Below are positions 10,176 to 21,104 of a stretch of 64,000 nt of DNA, piece after piece. The notes under the pieces were generated by a model. That model saw only the letters and a program-made list of their open reading frames with translations. It had not been told where the DNA came from and did not search any database. The stretch spans positions 2,711,001-2,775,000 of the forward strand of contig WPIO01000015.1 in the NCBI GenBank assembly GCA_009760855.2, written 5' to 3'. This DNA comes from Cristatella mucedo. Lineage: Eukaryota > Bryozoa > Phylactolaemata > Cristatellidae. The number at the start of each line of letters is the position of its first letter. Positions within the stretch are counted from its first letter, which is position 1. A program made the translations under genes and the position numbers.

Positions 10176-11900
10176 CCCCTCTCCTCCCTATCCCTCGAAA
10201 CTCTCTGCACCCAAGGTCAGGCAGCTATAATTTACACGATGCAGCAGCTCCTCTTTGGCACACCCAATTGGTAAGCCGCAGAGGAGAGCCGGTCATTGCA
10301 ACGACCACAGCAACCAGACCGGCAACAGCAACCTGCTAATTATAACTAGGTCCTTTCTCCAGCAGCTTCCAGGTGCCTGTCCAGTGCTGTGACCTGTCTG
10401 TGACGTCAGAGGCGTCTGCTGCAGGGACTTGAGGGCAGGCACGGCCTGCAGGAGTGCATTGTGGGTAGCAGCTAGTTTAGCGAAAGCAAATCTGGTGTAC
10501 TTGCCTGTACTTCACATGAGATATTTGCCCCGAACGGGGCACTAATTCGAGCTCTCCCCCTTACTCCCCCCTTACTCGTGTCGTTTGTTCGCAAAGCCAG
10601 CCGATGCCCAACACCGACAGTTTATTACCAACGCACAGAGCCCAAGAGCTCCCATCGGCCCCTACTCTCCTCGACTCCCCTGCTCCCCTCGTCGACCCCG
10701 ATGATTCTTCGAGGACCACAACTGTGCACAGGCCGACCCTGATGGTGAATCGACCATGTGGCCACCAGTGGGTTACCGGCCTGTGTCTATACCACATCAC
10801 AGGCTCATCAGAGGAGCCGGCATACACTCGAACTACAACTCGTTTTTGGGCCGTGCCGTGCTTTCACTTCCCCACCGCCCCTCTCCTCCCTATCCCTCGA
10901 AACTCTCTGCACCCAAGGTCAGGCAGCTATAATTACACGATGCAGCAGCTCCTCTTTGGCACACCCAATTGGTAAGCCGCAGAGGAGAGCCGGTCATTGC
11001 AACGACCACAGCAACCAGACCGGCAACAGCAACCTGCTAATTATAACTAGGTCCTTTCTCCAGCAGCTTCCAGGTGCCTGTCCAGTGCTGTGACCTGTCT
11101 GTGACGTCAGAGGCGTCTGCTGCAGGGACTTGAGGGCAGGCACGGCCTGCAGGAGTGCATTGTGGGTAGCAGCTAGTTTAGCGAAAGCAAATCTGGTGTA
11201 CTTGCCTGTACTTCACATGAGATATTTGCCCCGAACGGGGCACTAATTCGAGCTCTCCCCCTTACTCCCCCCTTACTCGTGTCGTTTGTTCGCAAAGCCA
11301 GCCGATGCCCAACACCGACAGTTTATTACCAACGCACAGAGCCCAAGAGCTCCCATCGGCCCCTACTCTCCTCGACTCCCCTGCTCCCCTCGTCGACCCC
11401 GATGATTCTTCGAGGACCACAACTGTGCACAGGCCGACCCTGATGGTGAATCGACCATGTGGCCACCAGTGGGTTACCGGCCTGTGTCTATACCACATCA
11501 CAGGCTCATCAGAGGAGCCGGCATACACTCGAACTACAACTCGTTTTTGGGCCGTGCCGTGCTTTCACTTCCCCACCGCCCCTCTCCTCCCTATCCCTCG
11601 AAACTCTCTGCACCCAAGGTCAGGCAGCTATAATTACACGATGCAGCAGCTCCTCTTTGGCACACCCAATTGGTAAGCCGCAGAGGAGAGCCGGTCATTG
11701 CAACGACCACAGCAACCAGACCGGCAACAGCAACCTGCTAATTATAACTAGGTCCTTTCTCCAGCAGCTTCCAGGTGCCTGTCCAGTGCTGTGACCTGTC
11801 TGTGACGTCAGAGGCGTCTGCTGCAGGGACTTGAGGGCAGGCACGGCCTGCAGGAGTGCATTGTGGGTAGCAGCTAGTTTAGCGAAAGCAAATCTGGTGT
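10176..11900. repeat. 701-bp tandem duplication, A-B-A-B-A
   Basis: A block A of about 324 bp (starting CCCCTCTCCTCCCTATCCCT, ending GCAAATCTGGTGTA) occurs at 10176, 10878 and 11579. A block B of about 378 bp (starting CTTGCCTGTACTTCACATGA) lies between them twice. Copies look nearly identical: the first A has one extra T, giving spacing of 702 then 701. The near identity implies recent duplication. Block B contains GCCGATGCCCAACACCGACA followed by GTTTATTA, close to a sequence at 12185-12215. Its complement carries AATAAAC-type polyadenylation signals, so A+B may be LTR-like. The array sits between two inverted pieces of the retropepsin sequence. Confidence 0.9.
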
Positions 11901-12025
11901 AAGCAATTGAGCCTGTTCAAGAACCCATCGTGATGATGGATGGTAGGATAACTGTATGCTGCTATATGTGCTGCTATACGTGGTGCGTGGACGTCGATCT
12001 TGACGGACGACTCGTAAGGCTAAGC
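11901..12025 (+). pseudogene. Inverted copy of the Gypsy retropepsin segment
   Basis: About 110 bp, from AGCAATTGAGCCTGTTCAAG onward, is the reverse complement of about 9977-10086 with few differences. It encodes the same 'EPIVMMDGRITVCCYMCC' block on the + strand. It is therefore a head-to-head partner of the - strand protease relic across the tandem array. It decays after the 'VDVDLDGRL' block. Confidence 0.85.
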
Positions 12026-12159
12026 AGCATCCTACTCACGAGAAACCGCCTCTCCTTTCGGATAGCTGAACAACTCATAAAACAGTTCGTGCATACCTGC
12101 CACCAGTACCAAAGACTGTTCGTGACTCCTCGCAGACGAGCCACGAGCAGCTCTAGCGA

Positions 12160-12895
12160 GGACTGTGTCGGCACTGCGGAGAGCCAGCCGATGCCCAGCA
12201 CCAACAGTTTATTAACACGCACGGAGCCGTACGGCGCACGGCTCCTTTCGACCCCTTCTCCCGCTTGACTCCCTCCTCTGCCAGGTTGGGTTCCCTCCTC
12301 AGGTTGGCGTTCCCTTCTCAGGTTGCCGGGAGGACAAAGCCGGCCTGCAGATAAACCACAGCCGTCAGACCGCAGCTGACCACCGGCCTGTCCCTAGGCC
12401 ACAGCCACCAGCTGTTTGAAGCTGGGGTGGTTTAGGCCACTACCAGTCTTGTTTACACTGGCAGTGTGCTGGCGAGCCCAGTGTCTATGGTCGAATCGTG
12501 CATACATACAAACCACAGACTGCAGTCAACTGAAGAATTTTCTGGACGTTACAGTTGGTACAACAGACTACTCAGGCAGAGCCGTTGGAAGCGCATGGCA
12601 GTTTAAGTCTGTGCCGGCAGAACCGGTCCTTGTAGATAGCTCTCTGGCAGCACCTACGCAACAGAACGCCGAAGCTTGCTCTCAAAGGCGTATATTCTTG
12701 CATATACTCCGCTCTCCTGCAGGCCGGCGTTCGTATTCCCCATACTTAGCTCTCCCTCTCTCAGCCACAGTTCATCTCGGTGGGTTAGCTGGAGGACAAT
12801 GCCGGCCTGTGTCCAAGCCACAGCCACCAGACCACAGCCGATCCACGGACAACCGCCGGCTGTGAAAGTAACTGCCGATAAGCTTTTTGCCTAGT
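12160..12895 (+). repeat. LTR-like dispersed repeat
   Basis: 12180-12230 matches the GCCGATGCCCAACACC...GTTTATTA block of the 701-bp unit. 12310-12560 and 12770-12870 share phrases with each other and with 16000-16230: GGGAGGACAAA, CCACAG..GCCAGACC, CTAGGCCACA..CACCAGCTGTT and AAACCACAGAC. This suggests several copies of one repetitive family, perhaps LTR or leader sequence of the nearby Gypsy elements. A 149-codon open frame at 12416-12865 looks incidental. Confidence 0.6.
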
Positions 12896-12899
12896 TTGC

Positions 12900-15650
12900 T
12901 AGCCAGGTCAAAATCTTGAAAATAAGTACGGTCCCGAGCAGTTTTCTGAAGCATTTCCATTGAATTAACCCAGTAAGATTCATTGTATATAATTTATTAT
13001 TTTGAATTAGTGAGCTGCTCCTAAGTTTAATTATTGCGAGCTGTTCAATATCAGCCTTTGTGCCTTTGTTTCAAAGCCAGTGGCCAAACTAAACCGTCCA
13101 GTTCTAACAAGGACGAGGCAAAAAATAGGTAGGTACACTGTAGGTCGGGTCATGCTTAAATGGAGGGCGGTCTTAGCCATTGGTGGCTCTTGTGGTGCTA
13201 TTGAGGGGGGAGCAGTAAAGTCGCTGGCGGCTCCAAAGCAAGCACCGAAGAACCGGCGAAATGACATGGATGGATACGCTATTGAATCTATAGCTTTGCT
13301 TGGTTGGGATGGCATAGGAGTAAATAGCCGTTTCCGAGCCGGCTGCCCCAAACTGCCGACGCTTTATTGCGACTACAAAATAACGTCTACCTATATTCTG
13401 ACGGGAGTCGGAGGGCCGCTGTTATTGTCGTTAGGTATTCTCAGCTCAAGCTCAGTGAAGTCGCTTGGCAGTTTACCGCGATATGACCCGTTGTGTTCTT
13501 CTCCTCAGCTGACCGGTCGTGGCATGGTGTAAACAAAGCGACCCAAGGCGATAGAACGAAAGCCACTGCCGGCACTAGAAAAATGATTTTCTTGCCCTCA
13601 CAACGTGCCTTTCGCTCCCGACCCAAAAATGTGCCTTCCCTCTAAATCCACCTTTTGATGGGCCTCAAAACCTATTGAGCAGCAATATTGTTTTGCTGCC
13701 TGAGACTGCGTATCTTGCCTAGCTTCAACCGTTGTTTCCGAATAATGTGTCAATGCCACTTCTCAGGTGCCCTCAGCTGTGGTGCTGTTGATCGAAGTAG
13801 AGAGCGATTAGTGCCCAGACCCTTGTTCCAGAACGTATCGGCTGGGTGGGTGGGGGGCTTTGTTGTGGTCTAATCTTATCGTGAGGGGAAATCTGCTGAA
13901 CTTAAGGATATACATGTATATTATGGATATACGTGTATATTATATTTTTAAGATTAAGTGGATTAGCACCCTGTAGCAACTTCCTGTTTGCGGTAGACCG
14001 TAACTTTTTAATAGACGTCTGCACAAATAATGGATAGATTTGCAAAGGATAGTATTTCTAGAAAGGAATAGAGGCAGAGGCTGAAAATTTGGAAAGACCA
14101 AAAAGCTTGGAATATACTCTACCTGTAAAATGTACCCAGAAAATTTCGCGAAATTCGACCCATGCGTTCTCACGGTTTACTGAAATAGATTGCCGTGGCC
14201 CCGGTCAGTACCGCAATCCACTGCATTGCATTGCACCCCATAAGAAAGAAATCCAGTTCGAAAAGCTCTTTGTTTGATTGGCTGCGACTGTACACTCTGC
14301 GACAATTTTACTCATACATTTTCACTTGCATTAGCACTTCTGTTCTCGTGCTATGCCGAGCAATCGACTGCAATAGCCCGGGCCAATGCAGCAATCCACT
14401 CCAGTCCACCGAAAAAGCAGTGGAAATAGATTGCTCCGAGCTCCAGTTTTTATTGCATATTAAAGCTCATTGGGTTGTGTTCACGCCCACTGAAAATAAA
14501 AATGTGCCTCCAACCACTCTGGCAAATGATGGCTATCGCCCGAAATGATTCGAGGAAATACCGAAATCACCACCAATCCAGTGCAAATTATCCTCAAATC
14601 GCAAACGTGAAGCTCTAATATACGTTGCTTAGAAGGCTAGACTCAGTTCAAAGTGCACCCACAAAATGTCGCTTCATTGTGCATACTATTTCTCATGCAA
14701 TGCACTGCAAGCTACTGCAACGGCCCTGTCCCGTTCTGCAATCCCGCTATCCGCCGAAAAGTCACCAGAACGAGTACACTAGATGCTGTAATTATGATTG
14801 CACGTTGCTCTACCCTTTGGTCATTGTGTACTGGCGAAGTTTCACTACAGTAGTCTCGACCGTTCTGCAGCAATGCACAGCAATCTAGGGATTAAGGTCC
14901 CCTCTTTTTGAGGGGTGCTACTTGGGTTGAGGTCAACTCTTTAGGTAAAGGTCTGATCCATTGGTTGAGGTTTATTGACTCAGGCAAATGGTGAGTATTA
15001 CGTCAGGGTAGCTGAACCACCTACCCGGTTGGCCGATCACTCTATTGCGATATGTCTGTGGCTTGGTTATGATTATGACAGCTATTGCCTCAAGCGTTTT
15101 CCCTCAAGCCTCAGTGTGTAGTCAAACCAGTCAGTGAGATAGAGAGGGAGAGAGATTGAGGGAGATTAGGAGATTGGCGACCGGCTTCTCTCGGATACTG
15201 CTCCTTACAGCAAAGCGGCAAGGAAACAGCTGGCTTTTATTCCTGTCTTTGCCTATTCGAGCTGATTCCTTCACGAAAGGCACCGGATGAAAGGTATCCT
15301 TTATTTCAAACTCTTATGTCCTGTCGCCTAAAAAGGTCAAGCTCCCCCTTTTGACGAAAGCTACCCCTTTCGATAAGCCTTTAATTAAAGTTGAAATCGC
15401 TCGCTAGGCGACTGACATGGGGCTATTGTAGCTGCGTTTCAGCAATGCCGGCGTGCCCACCATGCTTCCCAAGAATTGTTTCGACCCGTACTACACGGCA
15501 GCGACAGTTGGGAATTCATGGCGACTATGCTTTTTCTCACTCATTAGCCTTCTGTTGCTAACGCGACTGACGAATGGCTATAGCTTTGCGAATACGTTGT
15601 GCATCTGCTTTATTTCTTCTTAGTCCCTCCGGCAAATTGTCAAATTGGCG
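12900..15650. other. No recognised gene; weak spaced repeats 14150-14880
   Basis: Open frames of up to 150 codons (13080-13532) show no known domain. Between 14150 and 14880 phrases such as GAAATAGATTGC, GCAATCCACT and TGCACTGCAAGC recur at irregular spacing, so an old, degenerate tandem or dispersed repeat is likely. Nothing else was identified. Confidence 0.5.
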
Positions 15651-15654
15651 ATAA

Positions 15655-15830
15655 CTGCTTCCTTCAGCACATTGGGTAAGGTGGTTGCTTTGCACGACCT
15701 CGGTCCCGAGGTCGTGGATTCGAATCCTGCAGTGGGCGATCCTTTATTGCCACTGCAAGCAGTGGTGATAGCCGTAAAGGCTCTTCTGTCGCTATACAAA
15801 AGAGGGTGTTAAATCAGCTAGTATTTTTTT
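15655..15830 (+). repeat. SINE-B copy (tRNA-derived SINE)
   Basis: A tRNA-like head has a B box GATTCGAATCC (15717-15727) preceded by CGACCTCGGTCCCGAGGTCG. The body AGTGGTGATAGCCGTAAAGG and the tail CTCTTCTGTCGCTATACAAA...TAAATCAGCTAGTATTTTTT match copies at 17100-17275 and, inverted, at 55805-55975. The family differs from SINE-A in head and tail. The A box is degenerate (GGGTAAGGTGG). Confidence 0.8.
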
Positions 15831-15899
15831 CGACCCAGTAGATTAATGGTCTCCCAACAGCACGTATGCAGAAGCACAAAGGCAGAACACTGAAGCTGT

Positions 15900-16330
15900 C
15901 TTACAACGACGTATATTATACACGTGAATTTCTGCAGGCGCCTACAGCGCCTTTCTCCCTCCTCCGAGTTCCAACTTCTTTCACTCCCTCCCAACCACAG
16001 TTCATCCTTCAGGGTTATTGGGAGGACAAATCTGGTGTCTAAACCACAGACGCCAGACCACAGCTGAAAACCGATCCGTCCCTAGGCCACATCCACCAGC
16101 TGTTCGACCATGGGTTAGTGGAAGACACTACCGGCTTGCTTGCACTCTGGCCGAATGCTGGCATTCCCAGCAACTAGAATCGTGCAAACACACAGAAAAA
16201 CAAACCACAGACATCGTCGTCTGGCATCTCTCCGGCCAGATATTTTGCTGTCGAGAATGCCTTTTCCTTTAAGCTCCTGTTCTGTGTCGTCGAAAGAATT
16301 ACACGAGCCGTCGCGAACACAGTAGTGGGC
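15900..16330 (+). repeat. LTR-like dispersed repeat, second locus
   Basis: The stretch GGGAGGACAAATCTGGTGTC and the following CCACAGACGCCAGACCACAG, CCCTAGGCCACATCCACCAG and GTGCAAACACACAG match the repeat at 12310-12870. Both loci share pyrimidine-rich lead-ins (CTCCCTCC). No coding potential recognised. Confidence 0.6.
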
Positions 16331-17095
16331 TCTAGCAAAACGTTCTCGTACCTTCAGAGCAGCAGCTCAGGTCTCTCTCACTCCCTCTAGGCTCATAGCG
16401 AAACTGCAGACGACCGCCCAGCACAGCGTCTACGTGACGTCAGTTGCTGGGCGTGCTCGCCCACCCTTACTATTATTATTATATATTATGTTATATTATA
16501 ATTATTATTATTAGCTACAGCTGATACTGATACACTAGAGACTACAGCTACTACTGACTACAGCAGACAGGCCAACTGAGAGGGGGGAGGCAGCCGAAAG
16601 CAGAATGCCCGGCTCACTTCCACCACCAGCTGCTCGGGCATGTCGAAATTAGCTGCAGCTTGGAGCTGTCGCCTGTGGTGGCAGCTGTAGCAGCTGCGAC
16701 CAGCAGCAAGCCTGAGTGGTGAGTTAGGAAGCATCGACACTTTTCCCAGATCACTCCAGGAAGGCTCTCCTGCTGCCCACCTTGACAGCTACCACAAACA
16801 CGGGATCATATTTTTTCGAGGCAAGTTTGAGTCCACGTTTGCACAATCATGGTGGGTGGTAAGACTCACCGACAAGCAGGCTGTTGCTCCAAGAGTGACT
16901 GGGCACCAGGCTCAGGTCTTATACTGGCCAGGTCGTAGGTCATACGTTAATCTTTTCGCATGCATAATTTTATATCACTGCTGCTCATAAGCCTTAGGCT
17001 TATTGCATGTATTCAAAAGCGGTTCTCCGTTCAATGTCAGCAGGCAAGCTCATAGTTCATAATCGCGGGGCATTTGCCGAGGTTGGTTTTGGCTT
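16330..17095. other. No recognised gene; ATT-rich patch
   Basis: 16470-16515 is an ATTATTATTAT/TATATT simple repeat, followed by degenerate CTACAGCTACTACTGACTAC repeats to 16565. The remainder is unassigned. Confidence 0.55.
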
Positions 17096-17099
17096 CCGT

Positions 17100-17275
17100 G
17101 CAGTGGAGCCTACTGACCCACCGGGTCAGTAGGCTTTACAATATTGAAGGTGATCGTGTCGTGGGGTTCTAGTCCTGCTGTGGGCGATCCCTTATTATCA
17201 GTGGTGATCGCCTTTAAGGCTCTTCTGTCGCTGTGCAAAGAGGCTTTTAAATCAGCAAGTATTTTTTTTTACCCA
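17100..17275 (+). repeat. SINE-B copy with hairpin in the head
   Basis: Shares with 15655-15830 the GGGTTCTAGTCC B-box region, the TGTGGGCGATCC block, CTCTTCTGTCGCTGTGCAAA and TAAATCAGCAAGTATTTTTT. In this copy the head contains a perfect 12-bp inverted repeat, GCCTACTGACCC / GGGTCAGTAGGC (17108-17134), with a 3-base loop. That is not seen in the other copies. Confidence 0.8.
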
Positions 17276-17794
17276 GCTTCGTCAGTAAGTCAGTACCGAG
17301 CAGAGGTAGAATCGAAAGTCCTGATAAAATAAACACTATGCATGCTGCAGCTTTCTCAGTAGGAGCCGTGGCTCCAGTCGGGGGGGGGCGATCCCAGTTG
17401 GATCCAGCTGGGCAGCTCCTGCTGGAACCTCACTGCCGGGCATACCAGAATCTCTTTTGTTTTCTAGCGTTGAATATAGGAAACGGTCGAAGTAGTGCCT
17501 GGAGTAGCCTTTTTCTGATTTTTCACTTTGTTATATTCTTAGTGTGCAAAACCGACAAGTAATATACGTTTCAGCTTGCAACGAAGGCAAACGGCACCAG
17601 CAGCTGCATTGTTCTAAGATGTCGAGCGGCTGGTCATCCACTTGGGCATGTAAGCATTGCAGTTTAATAGTACTTGCCCAGGATTTATACTCCCATAACC
17701 AATTAATTAGCAGCAGTTCATGATTTTTGCCGGACACGCCATGCCTCATGTTAGAGGAGTGTTCTGCTGCTTATGCTATGAGTTCGCTTCAGAA

Positions 17795-18345
17795 AACTCT
17801 CTTGCGTAACAACCACTTAGTCTTTGTGGCATTGGAAGAGTTACAGACGGATTTAGATTACATTACACACTGTTCAGCTTCGCACACAAGTTTAGAGCAA
17901 ACATAATTGGCAGCATTGCTTTTGACAGCGGCTGCTGTTGATCCTCACCATAACTGCTCCAGGCGTTCTGTTATTGAAGCTTCGTTTTTCTGTGTCTTCG
18001 AAGATCCCACTCATTGCATACAGTCCATCAAGTCGTGGTCGGGTCTAGCAGTCCAGTCGATTGGCTTGGGTAAGCTTCCTTGTGATGCTAGTTTCAACCA
18101 GGCTAGTACCTTCGATTCCACTTTCAGGCTGATTAGTCAAACGTAGAGGAAAGTGCAATGCACCCTACCCTCTTGGGGAATCGCCCGAATGAGTCCTACC
18201 TAAAATTTGCCTGGCTGTGGTTGGATGCCGCCGATCGCCTGAGGTATGTAGTAAATAAGTAGATCGGCCTAGTGCATTTCATGGGCTATTCCATGTACTG
18301 TTGTTTGGGACATGATGTCACTGGCATCCACTTGCGAGTCAGATA
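17795..18345. repeat. Low-copy repeat R3, copy 1, with LINE-2 tail
   Basis: It opens with a LINE-2 3' tail on the + strand (CTTGCGTAACAACCACTTAG to GATTACATTACA, about 17797-17875). It continues for about 470 bp with phrases recurring in order at 21105-21610: CTGCTCCAGGCGTTCTGTTA, TCCAGTCGATTGGCTTGGG, TGCTAGTTTCAACCAG, CCTACCTAAAATTTGCC and ATGTCACTGGCATCCACTTG. The insertion must predate the duplication, because all three copies start with the LINE-2 tail. Nature unknown; possibly an internal or LTR part of the local Gypsy elements. Confidence 0.75.
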
Positions 18346-18848
18346 TAAAGCACAACACCGGCTCGATAGAGCGTTTTGGTGGGTGTTACACTGCTCCACC
18401 CACCCTCTTGTACGTGATTGTCGAACTCGAACTCTTGTAAGGCGATAGCTCATCATGCCAGAATTCCCTGTGCTTTCTGGCCGTTAAGTCACACAAGTGG
18501 ACTGTGATCGGTTACATCGATTACCCCCCACACTCCTGTCCTTTGAAAACCATCTAGTCGTGCCGAAGTTAAGTCGACTCGTAAAGCAGACCGGGAGAAC
18601 AAGCTCAATACTACTATAATACAATAGTTACTCCGTGATAATATCATAAGGTAAATTTTGCTTATAGTGGTCTTGCTGGCAGTATACATTTGTCGATGCT
18701 CGAATTCTATTGTCACCGTGGCTGACTGGCAGCTGGTGGCCAGTGTTTTTCGTCGGAAATAATCGCTTAATGGGCCGGTAGGATTCCGTTCACTAGTTTG
18801 GACCGGTCGACGCACCGAATAGGGTTCAAATGTTATAACCTCATGTTC

Positions 18849-18933
18849 CATTTTCGGCAATGGAAGCATGGTCGAATGGTTATTCGAAGCATGGTCGAAT
18901 GGTTATTCGACCATGCTTCCATTGCCGAAAATG
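18849..18933. repeat. Perfect 29-bp inverted repeat
   Basis: Arms 18849-18877 and 18905-18933 are exact reverse complements over 29 bases (starting CATTTTCGGCAATGGAAGCA), with a 27-base loop. The loop repeats GAAGCATGGTCGAAT from the left arm. The right arm runs straight into a LINE-1 3' end, so the palindrome lies at its junction. Confidence 0.95.
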
Positions 18934-18998
18934 TGAAGTGCTCAGAAAGATTGAGTTCTCTGAGGGCACTTTATCAAATGTATCATTATTATTATTGT
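18905..18998 (+). mobile_element. LINE-1 3' tail fragment
   Basis: AATGTGAAGTGCTCAGAAAG, ATTGAGTTCTCTGAGGGCAC and a tail ATCATTATTATTATT match the LINE-1 3' terminus on the + strand. No coding sequence remains. Confidence 0.8.
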
Positions 18999-19097
18999 TA
19001 TACCAGCATCGCCTGAAAGCGTAAAATTTGGCGCTGGTCGAGATTTTGAGCAATCGAAGCAGCTTTCGGAGACGTATACACACGTTCCGATTTTCCC

Positions 19098-19570
19098 ACT
19101 CAACAGTGATCCCTGAAGCCCCCAAATTTTAATTTTCATCGAACTACTGAATCTGCTCGGCATTGCTGCCGGTTGTCCTTTTCTGTTCTCAGTATCATGG
19201 AACAGCTGTTTATTGAAACAGCAGTGTGCTAGCTCAGCTATGCCATGGCTGCCGACATACTATACACAGTTCATCCAATATATGACTAGGACCCGGTAGT
19301 TAACACATGAACCCAGCAACCTACTACACTCGTGTACGATTTGCTGTCGAAGGATGTAAATTTTTTCTCGGCCGCACACCAGAGTTTTTGGGACGGGGAT
19401 AAAACATCATGATCCGGCAGCAGGTACTTCCAGCTTAAATTGCATGCCCTCGTGAGAGCCTGTCGTTCGAGGTGTGCCCGGCAGTGCTGCCCCAATCGAT
19501 CACAGTCGTTAGAAAATGTCCTTATCGGTTGAAAACGGGTTACTCGATGTTGTCTTGTGTTTCTGTGCAA
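19098..19570 (-). pseudogene. Second copy of the Gypsy pol segment
   Basis: It parallels 8800-9240 over about 440 bp, in the same orientation. Shared phrases include AACAGTGATC.CTGA, TGCCGACATACTATA, AACCCAGCAACCTACT, GTACGATTTGCT.TCGAAGGATG, TTTTTGGGACGGG, and GCCCTCGTGAGAGCCTGTC through AATGTCCTTATCGGT. On the - strand both read 'RFRPIRTF' or 'RFQPIRTF' near the start. The catalytic RT motif is not included, so this is a truncated 3' part of pol. Confidence 0.8.
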
Positions 19571-19889
19571 TCGATCGGCAATTGTGTTGAGCTGAGTTCA
19601 GACTAAAGTACTAATTGGGGCACTGGGTTCAGGCATGAAATATGTATTGGGACATGTGGCAGCCCGAGCAGGACTAGCGGTCCTTCTATCAAGCTGGCTA
19701 GTGCAACCGAGTTACAAGTCACGCATTCTCCCGACACCTAGCACCGTATTAACCAAGCCGCCTGCCCAGCCCAATGTGTACACTGTAGACAAGGGCCGCC
19801 GACAGCGATTTTGTTAAAAGACGGTTCTGAAGTTAGTTTTTTCTGACGGCCTAAAGTGTGATTAGCCACTCACGGCCACGGTCCACGTC

Positions 19890-20300
19890 TGTAACTGCTC
19901 GTCAGGTGGTAGCAGCATAGGATGCCTGTGAGGACGAAGCACTTGTATTTTATTCTTAGCCTCAATGTTGACCAGCCGCAAGCCATATTCCGGTGTCCAT
20001 GCCTTACACAGCCCGACAGCTGACAGCAGCTTATAGGGTTAGGATGACTGTAAAGAACAAAGCGCTTGTATTGATTGTTTTATTCATGGTCTGTAATGGG
20101 GACCAGCCACTAGACATTGTCCCAGTTTCCTTGCCTTATACCGCTCGACAGCTGGCAGGAGCTTAGGAGCACAGGATGACAAAAAGAAAGAGCAAAGCGC
20201 TTGTTGTTTCATGCTTGGCCTGTATGGTGACCAGCCACAAGCCATTGTCCAGTGCCCATGCCTTATATTACCCGACAGCCGGCTGACCTTGAAGGGCACT
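19890..20300. repeat. Tandem repeat, unit ~130 bp
   Basis: GACCAGCC occurs at 19970, 20101 and 20229, giving spacings of 131 and 128. Each is preceded by a CAAAGCGCTTGT..T block and followed by AAGCCAT, GTCCATGCCTTA and CCCGACAGC. At least three diverged units are present. The complement carries AATAAAA-type signals (near 19945-19955 and 20070-20085), so the unit may derive from an LTR end. Another GACCAGCC, at about 20460, sits outside the regular spacing. Confidence 0.8.
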
Positions 20301-21100
20301 GCTCATTGTACTAGGCTGCCTTAGGCAGTGACATTCCGAGCCATGCCCTCCTGTCGCGCAAGGGCAGCAGACCTGAGGTTTTTTGCTCGAGGACGAGCCC
20401 ACGAGTGGGGGTCGCACGATAGAGCTTGTGTGTTTGCCCGACAGCATCATCACTCAATTGACCAGCCTACCTTGACGGTTTAAGAGACGTTGCTTGGAGC
20501 TGGGAGCTTGGGTACATGCACGCCAAGCAGCTGGGCCTCAGTAAGCTTCTGTACGACTGCTGCAGCTTTCTGTATAGCCAGGTACTCCTATTCCAGGTAC
20601 GTCGTGAACTGTTACTTCGAGGCCAATGGCCAGGCTCTTTCCATAGACCATTTTGGCAAACGCTATGCCCAACTTGAGATACCGTCCAACTTCATCTGTC
20701 GTATGCTCTTAGGCAGCAATTAGCTTGTACATGGCAACGCCTCCAGCGGAGTTTAACGATTTAAATAATCGCGAAATGTCCGTGGGCCTGTCCGTTTCGC
20801 TCGTACCACGAGATTATTATCTTTGAGCCGTGGTTTCAGCCTGGTAAAGCTGGCACGATGAGGCTAGGAGTTTTTTGGCTTTCGAGCACACGTTCATGCA
20901 AGCACGGCGCTCAAGGTGTCCATCGAATCATCGATTTTAAATAAATCCCTTTGCAATCCTTGCGTGTCCCAATTTATTTTCAACCCAGCTCAATGTAAAC
21001 TTATGTCAGCAAATACTTGATTCGGTGTGCGGATGATATCTTTTAGTGCCTTCGTATGGCCTTGTGACACCACATTAGTGAAGCTGCTGCCGGGTGTGTT
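20300..21100. other. No recognised gene
   Basis: Unassigned sequence. The - strand of 20490-20700 has a short open stretch, but I can match it to no family. Confidence 0.5.
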
Positions 21101-21104
21101 CGGT

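Noticed and set aside
10561-11794. Repeated 88-, 111- and 123-codon frames
   Set aside because: The identical frames recur only because the 701-bp unit is tandemly repeated, and they show no domain. They are not evidence of a duplicated gene.
13896-13913. CTGCTGAACTTAAGGATAT resembling the start of 28S rRNA (canonical GCTGAACTTAAGCATAT)
   Set aside because: Only about 17 bases match with one mismatch. Neither flank resembles rDNA, so chance is likely.
15715-15727. Possible functional tRNA gene (perfect-looking B box)
   Set aside because: No complete cloverleaf can be built around it, and the flanks match SINE-B copies elsewhere.
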